Source: Bacteroidales bacterium (GTDB lineage Bacteria; Bacteroidota; Bacteroidia; Bacteroidales; UBA932). Taken from it: DNA of 39,696 nucleotides. The stretch covers positions 1 to 39,696 of the forward strand of contig JAFRUH010000001.1 in NCBI GenBank assembly GCA_017438975.1, given 5' to 3'. The notes below the pieces were generated by a model. The model did no database searches. It saw only the letters and a program-made list of their open reading frames with translations, and was not told the DNA's origin. Shown piece after piece: positions 15,249 through 22,758 of the stretch; position 1 is the stretch's first letter, and each line of letters starts with the position of its first letter. The translations under genes were made by a program, and so were the position numbers.

Positions 15249-18200
15249 TCACCATCTTCCGCCGGGACCTCCGCCACCGCTTCCGCCGCTGTAGGAGCTG
15301 AGGGAGACGGACGATCCGCCGGATATTCCCGAAGTCGCCCAGATTCCGTTGGCATATGTCGCGCTTCCCACGCTGACGCCCTTATAACCCTTGGAAAGGG
15401 ACGGGGCGGAAACCACGACACTGGACACCCCGGAAGGAGCCTTGAAAGCGGCGATGAAGGAACTGCCGGAAGAAAGCGCATTCCAGTTCCCGGCCGTACA
15501 ACTCATGCTGTAAACGGATTGGGAAGCGGAATAGCCTCTTTCCAGCCCGCCATAAGCCACGACGGTCGCGCCGCTGTTGATATAAAGCTTGTACCCGCTC
15601 TCCGTGTTGGCGTCCAGCGCGACCTCGGGGCTGCCTTTGGTCGTAACGGCAAAGACATAACCGCCGGAAAATTTCATATCGTGATTCGCGTCCATCGCAT
15701 CGTTTGCCGAGGAATAGGCATAGAGATAGCCGCCGCTGACATTCAGTTCCGCCTGGGCGTTGATGGCATCGTCCCCCGTCGAAGAAACATAGGTCTCCCC
15801 TCCCGTGAACACCATATTCCCCTTGGATTCAATTCCTTCGCTTTTCGAGCAACTGACGGTGATCTTCCCGCCGCTGATTTTCAGGTTCCCGGCGTATCCC
15901 GTGACCTTGGCCCGGTCGCCGCTGCCGCTTTTGGTTACCCAGCCGATCTTGATTCCCTTGGAAGAGACGTCGTTGGACTCCGAGCCTGTCGTCTTTATGG
16001 TCAGGGAACCCCCGGAAATATAACTGTCCGCGACCGCATGGGTCTGGCTGTCATAATCATAGCTGCCGGCGCTGATGCCCTTGCCGCCGTTGCCGGTATT
16101 CGTGATGGCCAGGACTCCTCCGGTCATGGCGAAATAATTGTCCGCCTTGATGCCTGCCGAACCCTTGTATTCCGCCTCCTCGCTGTCATAAGCGACGCCC
16201 CCGCTGACCGTGATGGTCGAGGTTCCGCCTTCGACGAGCACATAATCATCGGACCCGATGCCCTTTTTCATGGCCGCCTTGGTCGTGATGTCCAGGGTTC
16301 CGTTGCTGATTCGGACATATTCCTTGCCCCGGACCCCATGACCGGCACCGGTTCCCGCCACGACCCTGACGGTCGGACCGGACATGAACCGGACATAATC
16401 GTCCGAGACGATGCCGGACTTCGACTTGGCATTGTCGGCATTGACGGTCAGGGTGCCGTTTCCGCTGAAAAGGAGCTGTCCTTCGCTGAAAAAGACGCCC
16501 TTCATATCCGTGTCCCCGGTGGTCGAATAGGCGGCGGAGGAACTGTCTGACAGCGTGTTCGAACCCTCCACGAAGACGAATGTGCGCTTGCCGCTCTGGT
16601 TGTTGATGGCGGCGCCCGTCCTGCTGGTGATCGAAACCCCGCTCAGCCAGACCGCCTGCTTTTTCGAACTGCTTAGCGTAAAGGAGCCGTCCGCCGTCGT
16701 TCCCGTCAGTTTGTATACGATACATTCCGAACCGGAATTCGAAACGGTGACATGGTTCCCGCTGACCGAGACGGAAAGGTCGGAAGAGGCTCCCTTCACG
16801 GCCGCTTCCCCACCTGTGGAATAGGTCACCGTGACCATCCTCGTAAAGATCGTATTCGCGATGTCGTCTTCCGAAGACGGATCCCCCGCCGATGCGAAGG
16901 TATAGACCCCCGCCCCTTCATCCACCGCGTTGACGACTTTCAAGGTGTAGGACGCGGAGGCGGCCATATAGACGCCATTCCCTTCAAAGATCGCTGAAAT
17001 CGTTGTCGTTCCCGCTCCGGCGAGGGTGACGGCTCCGTTTGCGTCGATGGCGGCGACGGCCGGATCGGAAGAAGTATAGACCGGGACGACCGGTGCTCCT
17101 GCCGGATTGACCGTCAGGGTCGGGAACCGGTTCTCTTCGGAGCCGAGGGTCGCTGTACAGCCGCTTTCACTCCAAGTCAGTGAAACCGATGCCTTGCTGA
17201 CCGTCAAAGTATAGAAGGCGCTGCCTGCAGCATACGTATCCGTCGCTTCGGAGGAAACGGTAATGGTCGTCGTTCCGGCGCCCACGAGGGAGACGGTCCC
17301 GTCGGAGGCGACGGTCGCGACAGCCGGCGATGAAGAGGCATATGAAACGGCCAGGCCATACGGATTGGAAAGAACGGGGGACGGGAAGGGACTGCCCATC
17401 GTCGCACTGTATCCGGTCGCCGGCCAGGCCAGGTCGGCGCTCTTCAGGCTCACCCCTTTTTCATCGACCGTCAGCGTATAGGACACACTGGCAGAGACAT
17501 GGGTACTGCTCTCTTCGGAGGTCGCCGTGATAATCGTAGTCCCCGCCGACTTCAGAGTTACGACTCCGTCGGTTCCGATGGCGGCCACGCTTTCATTGCT
17601 GGACGAGAAGGAAACAGCCTGCTTTCCGGGATTGACGAGGGTCGGGAAGGTGTTGTCCGTTCCCCCGATCGTTGCCGAGCAACTGTCCATGGACCAGGAA
17701 ATGCCTTGATCGCTCTTCGAGACCGTCAGGGTATAGGATACGCTTTCCGCTTCGTATACAGCCGTTTCCTCGGTGGAGGCCGTAATGACGGCCGTCCCGT
17801 CGGATTTGACCGTAACGGTCCCCCGGGCATCAACAGACGCTACGCTTTCGTCGCTGGAAGAGTATGTAACCGCCAGATCGTGGGGGTTGCTGAGTGTCGG
17901 AAGGAGATAGTCTCCTCCTATGATAATCTCGGCGCTTGCGGCGGACCATGAGAGTCCGGACCCGCCTCTTGCGACGGTCAGCGCATAAGAGACGCTGGCG
18001 GCCTCATACGTATCCGTCCGGGCGGAAGAGGCCGTTACGACGGTCGTTCCCGCTCCGGCGAGGGTGACGGCTCCGTTTGCGTCGACGACGGCGACGGCGG
18101 GATCGGAAGAGGTGTAGGTTACCGTTACGCCAAATTGATTGGACAGGGTCGGAAAGGTGTTTTCCGACCCCAGGACGGCCTTGCAGACCGTTTCGCTCCA

Positions 18201-18326
18201 AGATAGTTTCGGATCGGCCAGGGACGTGGACGGCTCTCCGTCCGTCGGTATCTCAATGGGTTCAATCAAGTCTCCGGAGCAGCCCCAGAGCGCCAATGCG
18301 GCGATGGGAATCAGTATCTTATTCAT
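15249..18326 (-). CDS. Surface lipoprotein: five Ig-like (Big_2) repeats plus DUF4353 beta-helix
   Basis: A 1025-residue protein. The ATG at 18324-18326 is chosen: it follows a GGAGGT site and gives a lipoprotein signal peptide (lipobox LWGCSG). Five repeats of about 80 residues fill roughly residues 35-450; each has a Trp-containing start (LSWSE), a YTSSDPAVAVVD-type strand and an AGAGTTVVTASS strand, as in bacterial Ig-like Big_2 domains. The remainder is a right-handed beta-helix of the DUF4353/Cthe_2159 type, with repeats such as GIGSDDYVLVEGGTSTITVS and SGGYLYAYSSANDAMDAN. That family binds polysaccharides such as pectin or cellulose. The C-terminus is a GGSGGGGPGGRW tail. It should sit on the cell surface. 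It is divergent from a LytS/LytTR pair and just upstream of the VTC/DUF4956 operon. Confidence 0.85.
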   Translation of the reverse strand: MNKILIPIAALALWGCSGDLIEPIEIPTDGEPSTSLADPKLSWSETVCKAVLGSENTFPTLSNQFGVTVTYTSSDPAVAVVDANGAVTLAGAGTTVVTASSARTDTYEAASVSYALTVARGGSGLSWSAASAEIIIGGDYLLPTLSNPHDLAVTYSSSDESVASVDARGTVTVKSDGTAVITASTEETAVYEAESVSYTLTVSKSDQGISWSMDSCSATIGGTDNTFPTLVNPGKQAVSFSSSNESVAAIGTDGVVTLKSAGTTIITATSEESSTHVSASVSYTLTVDEKGVSLKSADLAWPATGYSATMGSPFPSPVLSNPYGLAVSYASSSPAVATVASDGTVSLVGAGTTTITVSSEATDTYAAGSAFYTLTVSKASVSLTWSESGCTATLGSEENRFPTLTVNPAGAPVVPVYTSSDPAVAAIDANGAVTLAGAGTTTISAIFEGNGVYMAASASYTLKVVNAVDEGAGVYTFASAGDPSSEDDIANTIFTRMVTVTYSTGGEAAVKGASSDLSVSVSGNHVTVSNSGSECIVYKLTGTTADGSFTLSSSKKQAVWLSGVSITSRTGAAINNQSGKRTFVFVEGSNTLSDSSSAAYSTTGDTDMKGVFFSEGQLLFSGNGTLTVNADNAKSKSGIVSDDYVRFMSGPTVRVVAGTGAGHGVRGKEYVRISNGTLDITTKAAMKKGIGSDDYVLVEGGTSTITVSGGVAYDSEEAEYKGSAGIKADNYFAMTGGVLAITNTGNGGKGISAGSYDYDSQTHAVADSYISGGSLTIKTTGSESNDVSSKGIKIGWVTKSGSGDRAKVTGYAGNLKISGGKITVSCSKSEGIESKGNMVFTGGETYVSSTGDDAINAQAELNVSGGYLYAYSSANDAMDANHDMKFSGGYVFAVTTKGSPEVALDANTESGYKLYINSGATVVAYGGLERGYSASQSVYSMSCTAGNWNALSSGSSFIAAFKAPSGVSSVVVSAPSLSKGYKGVSVGSATYANGIWATSGISGGSSVSLSSYSGGSGGGGPGGRW

Positions 18327-18330
18327 TTTT

Positions 18331-18336
18331 ACCTCC
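18331..18336 (-). promoter_or_regulatory. Strong Shine-Dalgarno site GGAGGT, rare in this window
   Basis: GGAGGT ends 4 nt before the ATG at 18326 of the surface lipoprotein. Most other genes here show no such site, so this start may be translated more strongly or in a different way. Confidence 0.7.
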
Positions 18337-18349
18337 CGTTCAGTTTCCT

Positions 18350-18357
18350 GAAAGATA
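18350..18357 (-). promoter_or_regulatory. -7 promoter box TATCTTTC of the surface lipoprotein
   Basis: TATCTTTC on the minus strand matches TAnnTTTG at seven of eight positions. Transcription should start near 18343, leaving a leader of about 17 nt that holds the GGAGGT site. No TTTG is visible at -33, which suits a promoter that needs an activator. Confidence 0.6.
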
Positions 18358-18386
18358 AGCAATTCGCCGGCCATCGGAGAAGTTAT

Positions 18387-18417
18387 TCAGCGAACGCGGC
18401 ATTTTTATCAGCGAACG
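18387..18417. promoter_or_regulatory. 21-bp-period direct repeat, probable LytTR operator
   Basis: TCAGCGAACG occurs at 18387-18396 and again at 18408-18417, separated by 11 bp (21 bp centre to centre). Read on the minus strand it is CGTTCGCTGA, containing the GTT core of known LytTR sites such as AgrA's, which also are direct repeats with a 21-bp period. The pair lies midway between the divergent -7 boxes at 18350-18357 and 18443-18450, at about -40 to -75 from both predicted starts. Confidence 0.6.
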
Positions 18418-18442
18418 GCGGGTTCCGTCCGGAAATCTTTCG

Positions 18443-18450
18443 TACTTTTG
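18443..18450 (+). promoter_or_regulatory. -7 promoter box TACTTTTG of the two-component operon
   Basis: TACTTTTG matches TAnnTTTG exactly. Transcription should start near 18457, about 11 nt before the ATG at 18468. No TTTG at -33 is seen; the direct repeat ends 25 bp upstream of this box. Confidence 0.6.
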
Positions 18451-18467
18451 TAGCCGGACCCGATACC

Positions 18468-19646
18468 ATGAAACACATGGAAAAAGAAACCCGGCAAGAA
18501 AACATCTTCTATCTGATCCTGTGGACACTTATCTTTGCAGCCGCTCCCGTCCGGCTGCTGTTCCGCTGGCTCTCAGGGCATTCCCTGACCTTCGGTGCCA
18601 AGGAGATGATATCGGCATGGCTCGCCATCCTTCCGTTCCTTGCCCTGTTCCTGATCCATAATTTCCTGATCGCACCCCAGCTGATCAAAAAGCGCCGGAC
18701 CGCCCTCTACCTCGCTCTTCTCTCCGTCCTCCTGGTCGCTTTCGGTTCCTTCATTTTCCTGAGCCACAACAATTTCTCCAGGCAGGGCCATCCCCTCCCG
18801 CCTCCGCAGAAGCATATCCACGCCGACGCCCCGGAAAGAAGACCCGTTCCGGAAAGAGGACCGGCTCCAGAAATGCGGCAGAGGCAGGGAGACCCCGGGA
18901 AGAGACCGGGAAGGCCCGGAGGAGAACCTCCCATGAGACCGGAAACGATGAAAATCATCATGGGAATCCTGCTGATCGGGGCGAACCTCGGAGCCAAATT
19001 CTTCTTCGAAGCCAGGCGCGGGGAACGGCGGATGGAACTTCTGAAAACGGAGCACCTCCACAACCGGCTGGAATCCCTCCGCTACCAGATCAACCCGCAC
19101 TTTTTCATGAACACCCTCAACAACATCCACGCCCTCGTGGACATCGATCCCGATAAGGCGAAGGAGAGCATCGAGGAGTTCTCGAAACTGATGCGGTTCG
19201 TCCTCTACGACGGAGACCGTCCGACCATCCCCCTCGCCCGGGAACTGGAATACCTCGACCATTATATCTCCCTGATGCGCATCCGCTATGCGGATTCGGT
19301 CCGGATTTCAGCGGCGTTCCCGGCAGAAACGGCCGATGAACAGATTCCACCCCTTCTGCTGGCCTCCTTCGTCGAGAATGCCTTCAAGCATGGGGTCAGC
19401 TATGAGCGGGAATCTTTCATCGAAGTCGGTGTCACCCTGGGTGACGGGATGATCCGCTTCTCCTGCGAGAACAGCCGGCAGGGCGCCGAACAGCAGCGGA
19501 AACATGGAATCGGACTTGCCAATGTCCGTCAGCGGCTGGACCTGCTGTATGGCGGAAACTACACCCTTGAAATACAGGAAAAACCTACAACCTACAGTAT
19601 TTGTCTGCAACTGCCGGCGGCTCCACCTGATCATCACGAACTATGA
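18468..19646 (+). CDS. LytS-type sensor histidine kinase (His_kinase family)
   Basis: A 392-residue inner-membrane kinase. Hydrophobic segments lie at about 13-32, 48-68, 79-98 and 161-180. Between the last two is a predicted periplasmic loop of about 60 residues, very rich in Pro, Arg and His (GHPLPPPQKHIHADAPE), the likely sensing part. The catalytic half has the LytS-type phospho-acceptor motif RYQINPHFFMNTLNNIHAL (H211), then LLLASFVENAFKHGV (ATP-binding N-box) and HGIGLANVRQRLDLLYG. The kinase should phosphorylate the LytTR regulator encoded next, with which it overlaps as ATGA. The signal sensed is unknown. Divergence from the large surface lipoprotein suggests an envelope or surface cue. 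Confidence 0.9.
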   Translation: MKHMEKETRQENIFYLILWTLIFAAAPVRLLFRWLSGHSLTFGAKEMISAWLAILPFLALFLIHNFLIAPQLIKKRRTALYLALLSVLLVAFGSFIFLSHNNFSRQGHPLPPPQKHIHADAPERRPVPERGPAPEMRQRQGDPGKRPGRPGGEPPMRPETMKIIMGILLIGANLGAKFFFEARRGERRMELLKTEHLHNRLESLRYQINPHFFMNTLNNIHALVDIDPDKAKESIEEFSKLMRFVLYDGDRPTIPLARELEYLDHYISLMRIRYADSVRISAAFPAETADEQIPPLLLASFVENAFKHGVSYERESFIEVGVTLGDGMIRFSCENSRQGAEQQRKHGIGLANVRQRLDLLYGGNYTLEIQEKPTTYSICLQLPAAPPDHHEL

Positions 19647-20332
19647 TACGCATTCTTCTCATAGATGATGAGCCGCTGGCTCTCAGGCAGTTGGAGATGT
19701 ATGTCTCGAAAGTGCCTTTCCTCGAGCGAGTCGCATCCTGCCATAGCGCGGCGGCAGCCGTCCCATTTCTGGACAAGACCGACGCAATGCTGGTGGACAT
19801 CAATATGCCGGACCTTTCCGGACTCGATTTCGTGCGGTCCCTGGAGCGGCCTCCCCTGTTCATCTTTACAACGGCTTATTCGGAATTCGCCCTGGAAGGA
19901 TTCCGGGTCAATGCCGTCGACTATCTCCTGAAGCCATTCAGCTTCAATGAATTCCTCACTTCCATGGAACGGCTGAAGGAGCGGTTTGAGATGATGCGTG
20001 CAACCTCGCCCGAGATGGAAATCCTGTCCTTCCGGACCGACCGTCGGACGGTTCTCGTCTCTCCGGACACGATCCGGTATGTCGAGAGCATGAGCGAGTA
20101 TATCAAGGTCCATCTGTCCGACACTCCGGAACCGCTCGTCGTCCTCTACAGCCTTCGCCGCCTCTCCGAGCAGCTCCCTTCCGACCGTTTCCTCCGGATC
20201 CACCGTTCCTACCTGGTCAACCTGTCCCGGATCCGTTCCGCCGGCACGGGCTCCGTCATTCTCGACGACGGCACCCAGCTCCCCGTCAGCGACCTCTACC
20301 GCCCCGCCCTCAAAGCCTTCCTTAAAGGTTGA
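19643..20332 (+). CDS. LytTR-family response regulator
   Basis: A 229-residue protein. Residues 1-120 form a receiver domain: acidic pair D9-D10-containing LIDDEP, phospho-acceptor D52 in MLVDINMPD, TT in FIFTTAYSE, and K97 in DYLLKPFS. Residues about 128-229 form a LytTR DNA-binding domain (DTIRYVESMSEYIKVHLSD, then FLRIHRSYLVNL and LPVSDLYRPALKAF). LytTR regulators bind direct repeats of about 9-10 bp with a 21-bp period, and such a repeat lies at 18387-18417 upstream of this operon. It is therefore likely to regulate itself and the divergent lipoprotein. Its stop at 20330-20332 is 6 bp before the 107-bp repeat at 20339. Confidence 0.92.
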   Translation: MIRILLIDDEPLALRQLEMYVSKVPFLERVASCHSAAAAVPFLDKTDAMLVDINMPDLSGLDFVRSLERPPLFIFTTAYSEFALEGFRVNAVDYLLKPFSFNEFLTSMERLKERFEMMRATSPEMEILSFRTDRRTVLVSPDTIRYVESMSEYIKVHLSDTPEPLVVLYSLRRLSEQLPSDRFLRIHRSYLVNLSRIRSAGTGSVILDDGTQLPVSDLYRPALKAFLKG

Positions 20333-20338
20333 TTCGCC

Positions 20339-20445
20339 GTGCTGCATAACTATCTGTCTTCCAGATAATAACTTCATTGAGGGGCCCTTCCTCCAAGGTC
20401 CCTACTATATGTGATTTTACTCATTATCAATACGTTACGAAGCAC
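20339..20445 (+). repeat. Left 107-bp structured repeat beside the RAYT gene
   Basis: It aligns without gaps to 21518-21624 (71 of 107 positions by hand count). Its ends, GTGCTGCATAAC and GTTACGAAGCAC, pair at 10 of 12 positions. Inside are a small hairpin (TATCTG-TCTTC-CAGATA, 20351-20367), a central hairpin with arms 20380-20386 and 20397-20403, then 12 nt and the invariant TTTACTCATTATCAA (20416-20430). It is in the same orientation as the transposase gene. Confidence 0.85.
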
Positions 20446-20544
20446 AGATTGTTGTTGCTAGGCGGGCGGGCGCGAAACAGCCGGGGAGGACTTGGAGATT
20501 TCCAAACTTTTATCGACCTTTGACGAAACTTGAAAAACTTCTTT
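20446..20544 (+). other. Leader region of the RAYT gene
   Basis: This 99-bp stretch holds a GGCGGGCGGGCGCG run (20461-20474) and the short palindrome TTGGA-GATT-TCCAA (about 20492-20505). GACCTTTG at 20515-20522 is a weak match to the -7 consensus. No gene was recognised. Confidence 0.35.
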
Positions 20545-21471
20545 ATGAGACCTGCACGAAATCTCTTCGAAGAGGAAGAACTGATTCACATTTACCAAAA
20601 TACCATAAACGGATCTCTTCTTTTCTATTCAATCAGTGATTATCTGGTTCTTTTATCTCTTATTTCCGTAGCAGCCCGCAGTTGCGGGATCTCTGTGATC
20701 TGCCTGTGTATCATGATCGATCACATCCACCTTCTCATCCATGTCGCTGACAGAAAAACACTGGAACGATTTGTCATGCTGTACACATCACCTTTTGTCC
20801 GCTTGTACAATACCTCGTCCGGGCGGGCGGGACCCTTGTTTCATTCTCCCTTCGGATGGTCAGTAAAAACCGGATTCAAAAAAATCAGAACAGCAATCGC
20901 ATACAATCTGAATAATCCGGTCGAAAAGAAACTTTGCAAAAAAGCGGAAGATTATCCCTGGAATTTCCTCGCTTATGGTTCCTCCTCACATCCTTTTTCT
21001 ATGCCTCTGGTAAAAAGCCACGCCTCACAGCCCCTCAGAAAGGCCTGCCGGATCATCGATGCATTCTACAACCGGGGAGAAGCCATCAACTATGCCCTCC
21101 TCCAAACAATCTCCACAAAACTGGACAATGAAGAAAAGAAACAGCTGACCGACTATGTCATCCGAAAATACAACCCCATTGATTACAAGAGTCTGATTGG
21201 ATATTATGGAAGTATCTCATCACTTCTGACGGCAGTCCATTCGAATACTGGCAGCGAATACGATATCCGTGAGGATACTCTGGGGGGAGATGATACCGTC
21301 TACCGGAGAATAACAACCTTTTTCCTCAAAGAAAGAATCCTTGATAATCTCAAATGTATTCCGGGACTTCCTGAAGGAGAAAGAAGGAAACTACTATCCC
21401 TCATTCTGACCCATGTTCCCGCCGTCAAGAAAAAACAAGCCGCAAAATATCTTCATCTGCCGTTCCCGTGA
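20545..21471 (+). CDS. RAYT-type (REP-associated tyrosine transposase, Y1/HUH) protein
   Basis: A 308-residue protein from the ATG at 20545; an in-frame TTG lies at 20530. The N-terminal half is a Y1-transposase-like domain. The metal-binding HUH motif appears as MIDHIHLLIHV, and the likely catalytic tyrosine is in IAYNLNNPVEK, matching the Y-x-x-NPV pattern of REP-associated transposases. The C-terminal half has a possible helix-turn-helix near the end (VPAVKKKQAAKYLHLPFP). Such enzymes cut single-stranded hairpin repeats; they are often single-copy and domesticated. Base use is clearly more AT-rich than in neighbouring genes, suggesting separate origin. It lies between two direct 107-bp repeats, which are its probable substrates. 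Confidence 0.85.
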   Translation: MRPARNLFEEEELIHIYQNTINGSLLFYSISDYLVLLSLISVAARSCGISVICLCIMIDHIHLLIHVADRKTLERFVMLYTSPFVRLYNTSSGRAGPLFHSPFGWSVKTGFKKIRTAIAYNLNNPVEKKLCKKAEDYPWNFLAYGSSSHPFSMPLVKSHASQPLRKACRIIDAFYNRGEAINYALLQTISTKLDNEEKKQLTDYVIRKYNPIDYKSLIGYYGSISSLLTAVHSNTGSEYDIREDTLGGDDTVYRRITTFFLKERILDNLKCIPGLPEGERRKLLSLILTHVPAVKKKQAAKYLHLPFP

Positions 21472-21517
21472 ACCCTTGTCAGCAAAGGCCTCCTGACCGG
21501 GACAAAGGGCACTCCCC

Positions 21518-21624
21518 GTGCCGCTTAACTGTCTATTATTCAAGGAATTGCTTCGCTAAAGGGCCTCTCTTTTCAGGGCCCTTTGATTAACGAATTTACT
21601 CATTATCAACAAGTTAGGCGGCAC
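21518..21624 (+). repeat. Right 107-bp structured repeat beside the RAYT gene
   Basis: This copy lies 46 bp after the transposase stop and ends 13 bp before the galE stop. Its ends, GTGCCGCTTAAC and GTTAGGCGGCAC, pair at all 12 positions with one G-U; the pairing extends by two more G-C pairs to 21516 and 21626. The central hairpin has arms at 21559-21565 and 21577-21582 (plus flanking A/T pairs). The invariant TTTACTCATTATCAA is at 21595-21609. Spacings from the left end (41 nt to the hairpin, 77 nt to the invariant box) equal those of the left copy. Confidence 0.85.
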
Positions 21625-21637
21625 GGCTCTGGCGGAG

Positions 21638-22672
21638 CTACAGGCCGAGGTCATGGAGGTGGCGTTCCCAGGCCCAGGCCGCGGCGAGGGTCTCCTCGAC
21701 GGTGCGCTCGGCTTTCCAGCCCATCTCCTCGTTCGCGAGGGTCGGATCGGCCCAGATCGCGGTCACGTCACCGGCGCGCCGAGGGGCGAACTTGTAATTG
21801 AGTTTCAGGCCATTGACCTTCTCGAAAGCATTGACCAGTTCCAGGACGGAGACAGGCCGGCCCGTGCCAATGTTGAAGACCTCGCAGTCCTCCTTCATCT
21901 TTCCGTCCAGCATCCGGGAAACCGCGGCGACATGGGCCTTGGCGAGGTCCACGATATCGATGTAGTCGCGGAGACAGGTCCCGTCCGGGGTCGGATAGTC
22001 GTTTCCAAAGATCGAGAGGCATTCGCGCTTTCCGATCGCCGTCTGGGTGATGAACGGGACGAGGTTGTTGGGAACTCCCCGCGGGAGCTCGCCGATGAGG
22101 GCGGAGGGATGGGCCCCGATCGGATTGAAATAGCGGAGCAGGATGCCCTTCAGCCTGCCTTCCGAGGCCCTGACGGCATCGCGGAGGATATCCTCGCACA
22201 TCTGTTTGGTATTCCCATAGGGGGACGTCGCGGGTTTGCGGGGCGTCTGCTCGGTAACGGGAACATGGTCCGGTTCCCCGTAGACGGTCGCCGAGGAGGA
22301 GAAGAGGACATTGCATCCACCGGCCTTCTCCGCAGCCTCGAGGACATTCAGGAAGCTCTGGAGGTTGTTCTTATAGTACATCAGGGGTTTCGCCACCGAC
22401 TCGCCGACCGCCTTGAAAGCGGCGAAATGGATCACGGCGTCGATCCGGTTCTCCGCGAAAAGACGCTCCGCAGCCTCGGCGTCGCAGAAGTCCATCTTCA
22501 CGAGCGGAAGGTCTTCCCGGCCCGTTATTTTCTTGACGCCTTCGAAGCAGGTCGTGTCACAGTTGGAGAAATTGTCGGCCACGATAACCTCGTAGCCCGC
22601 CTGGAGGAGTTCCACCGTTACGTGGCTGCCGATGAACCCGGCTCCGCCCGATACCAATACAGTCTTTTTCAT
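21638..22672 (-). CDS. galE: UDP-glucose 4-epimerase
   Basis: A 344-residue protein. The ATG at 22670-22672 is chosen because it puts the NAD-binding motif near the N-terminus (VLVSGGAGFIGSH). Short-chain dehydrogenase catalytic residues appear as SSSATVYG (serine/threonine) and SPYGNTKQ (tyrosine and lysine). Other GalE marks are VADNFSN, HFAAFKAVGESV, LRYFNPIGAHPS, GTCLRDYIDIVDLAKAH and NIGTGRPVSVLELV. It interconverts UDP-glucose and UDP-galactose in the cytoplasm, serving galactose use (compare the GH36 enzyme at 2974-5103) and surface glycan synthesis. Its length is normal for the family. The mRNA leader carries a strong hairpin. Confidence 0.95.
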   Translation of the reverse strand: MKKTVLVSGGAGFIGSHVTVELLQAGYEVIVADNFSNCDTTCFEGVKKITGREDLPLVKMDFCDAEAAERLFAENRIDAVIHFAAFKAVGESVAKPLMYYKNNLQSFLNVLEAAEKAGGCNVLFSSSATVYGEPDHVPVTEQTPRKPATSPYGNTKQMCEDILRDAVRASEGRLKGILLRYFNPIGAHPSALIGELPRGVPNNLVPFITQTAIGKRECLSIFGNDYPTPDGTCLRDYIDIVDLAKAHVAAVSRMLDGKMKEDCEVFNIGTGRPVSVLELVNAFEKVNGLKLNYKFAPRRAGDVTAIWADPTLANEEMGWKAERTVEETLAAAWAWERHLHDLGL

Positions 22673-22688
22673 ATTCGATTCTTTTAGG

Positions 22689-22717
22689 CGCAGGGAAGGG
22701 GGATACCCCTTCCCCTG
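22689..22717 (-). promoter_or_regulatory. Strong hairpin in the galE leader
   Basis: Read on the minus strand, GCAGGGGAAGGGG-TATC-CCCCTTCCCTGC (split here for clarity) forms 12 base pairs with one bulged G and a four-base loop. It lies between the predicted start (about 22725) and the ATG at 22672, ending about 16 nt before the start codon. It could protect the mRNA or limit ribosome entry. Being between divergent genes, it is not a terminator for either. Confidence 0.65.
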
Positions 22718-22731
22718 CACCGTTATTATCG

Positions 22732-22758
22732 CAAATTTACAAAATATCCGTATCTTTA
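22732..22758. promoter_or_regulatory. Divergent promoters of galE and dacB
   Basis: Minus strand: TAAATTTG at 22732-22739 (exact consensus) with TTTG at 22762-22765, 22 bp upstream, drives galE with a leader of about 53 nt. Plus strand: TATCTTTA at 22751-22758 (seven of eight) drives dacB with a leader of about 12 nt. The two promoters overlap. Confidence 0.6.

Noticed and set aside
15249-18326. Repeats in the surface lipoprotein gene as a CRISPR or other repeat array
   Set aside because: The repeats are about 240 bp, in frame and encode Ig-like domains; no spacers or cas genes are seen in the window.
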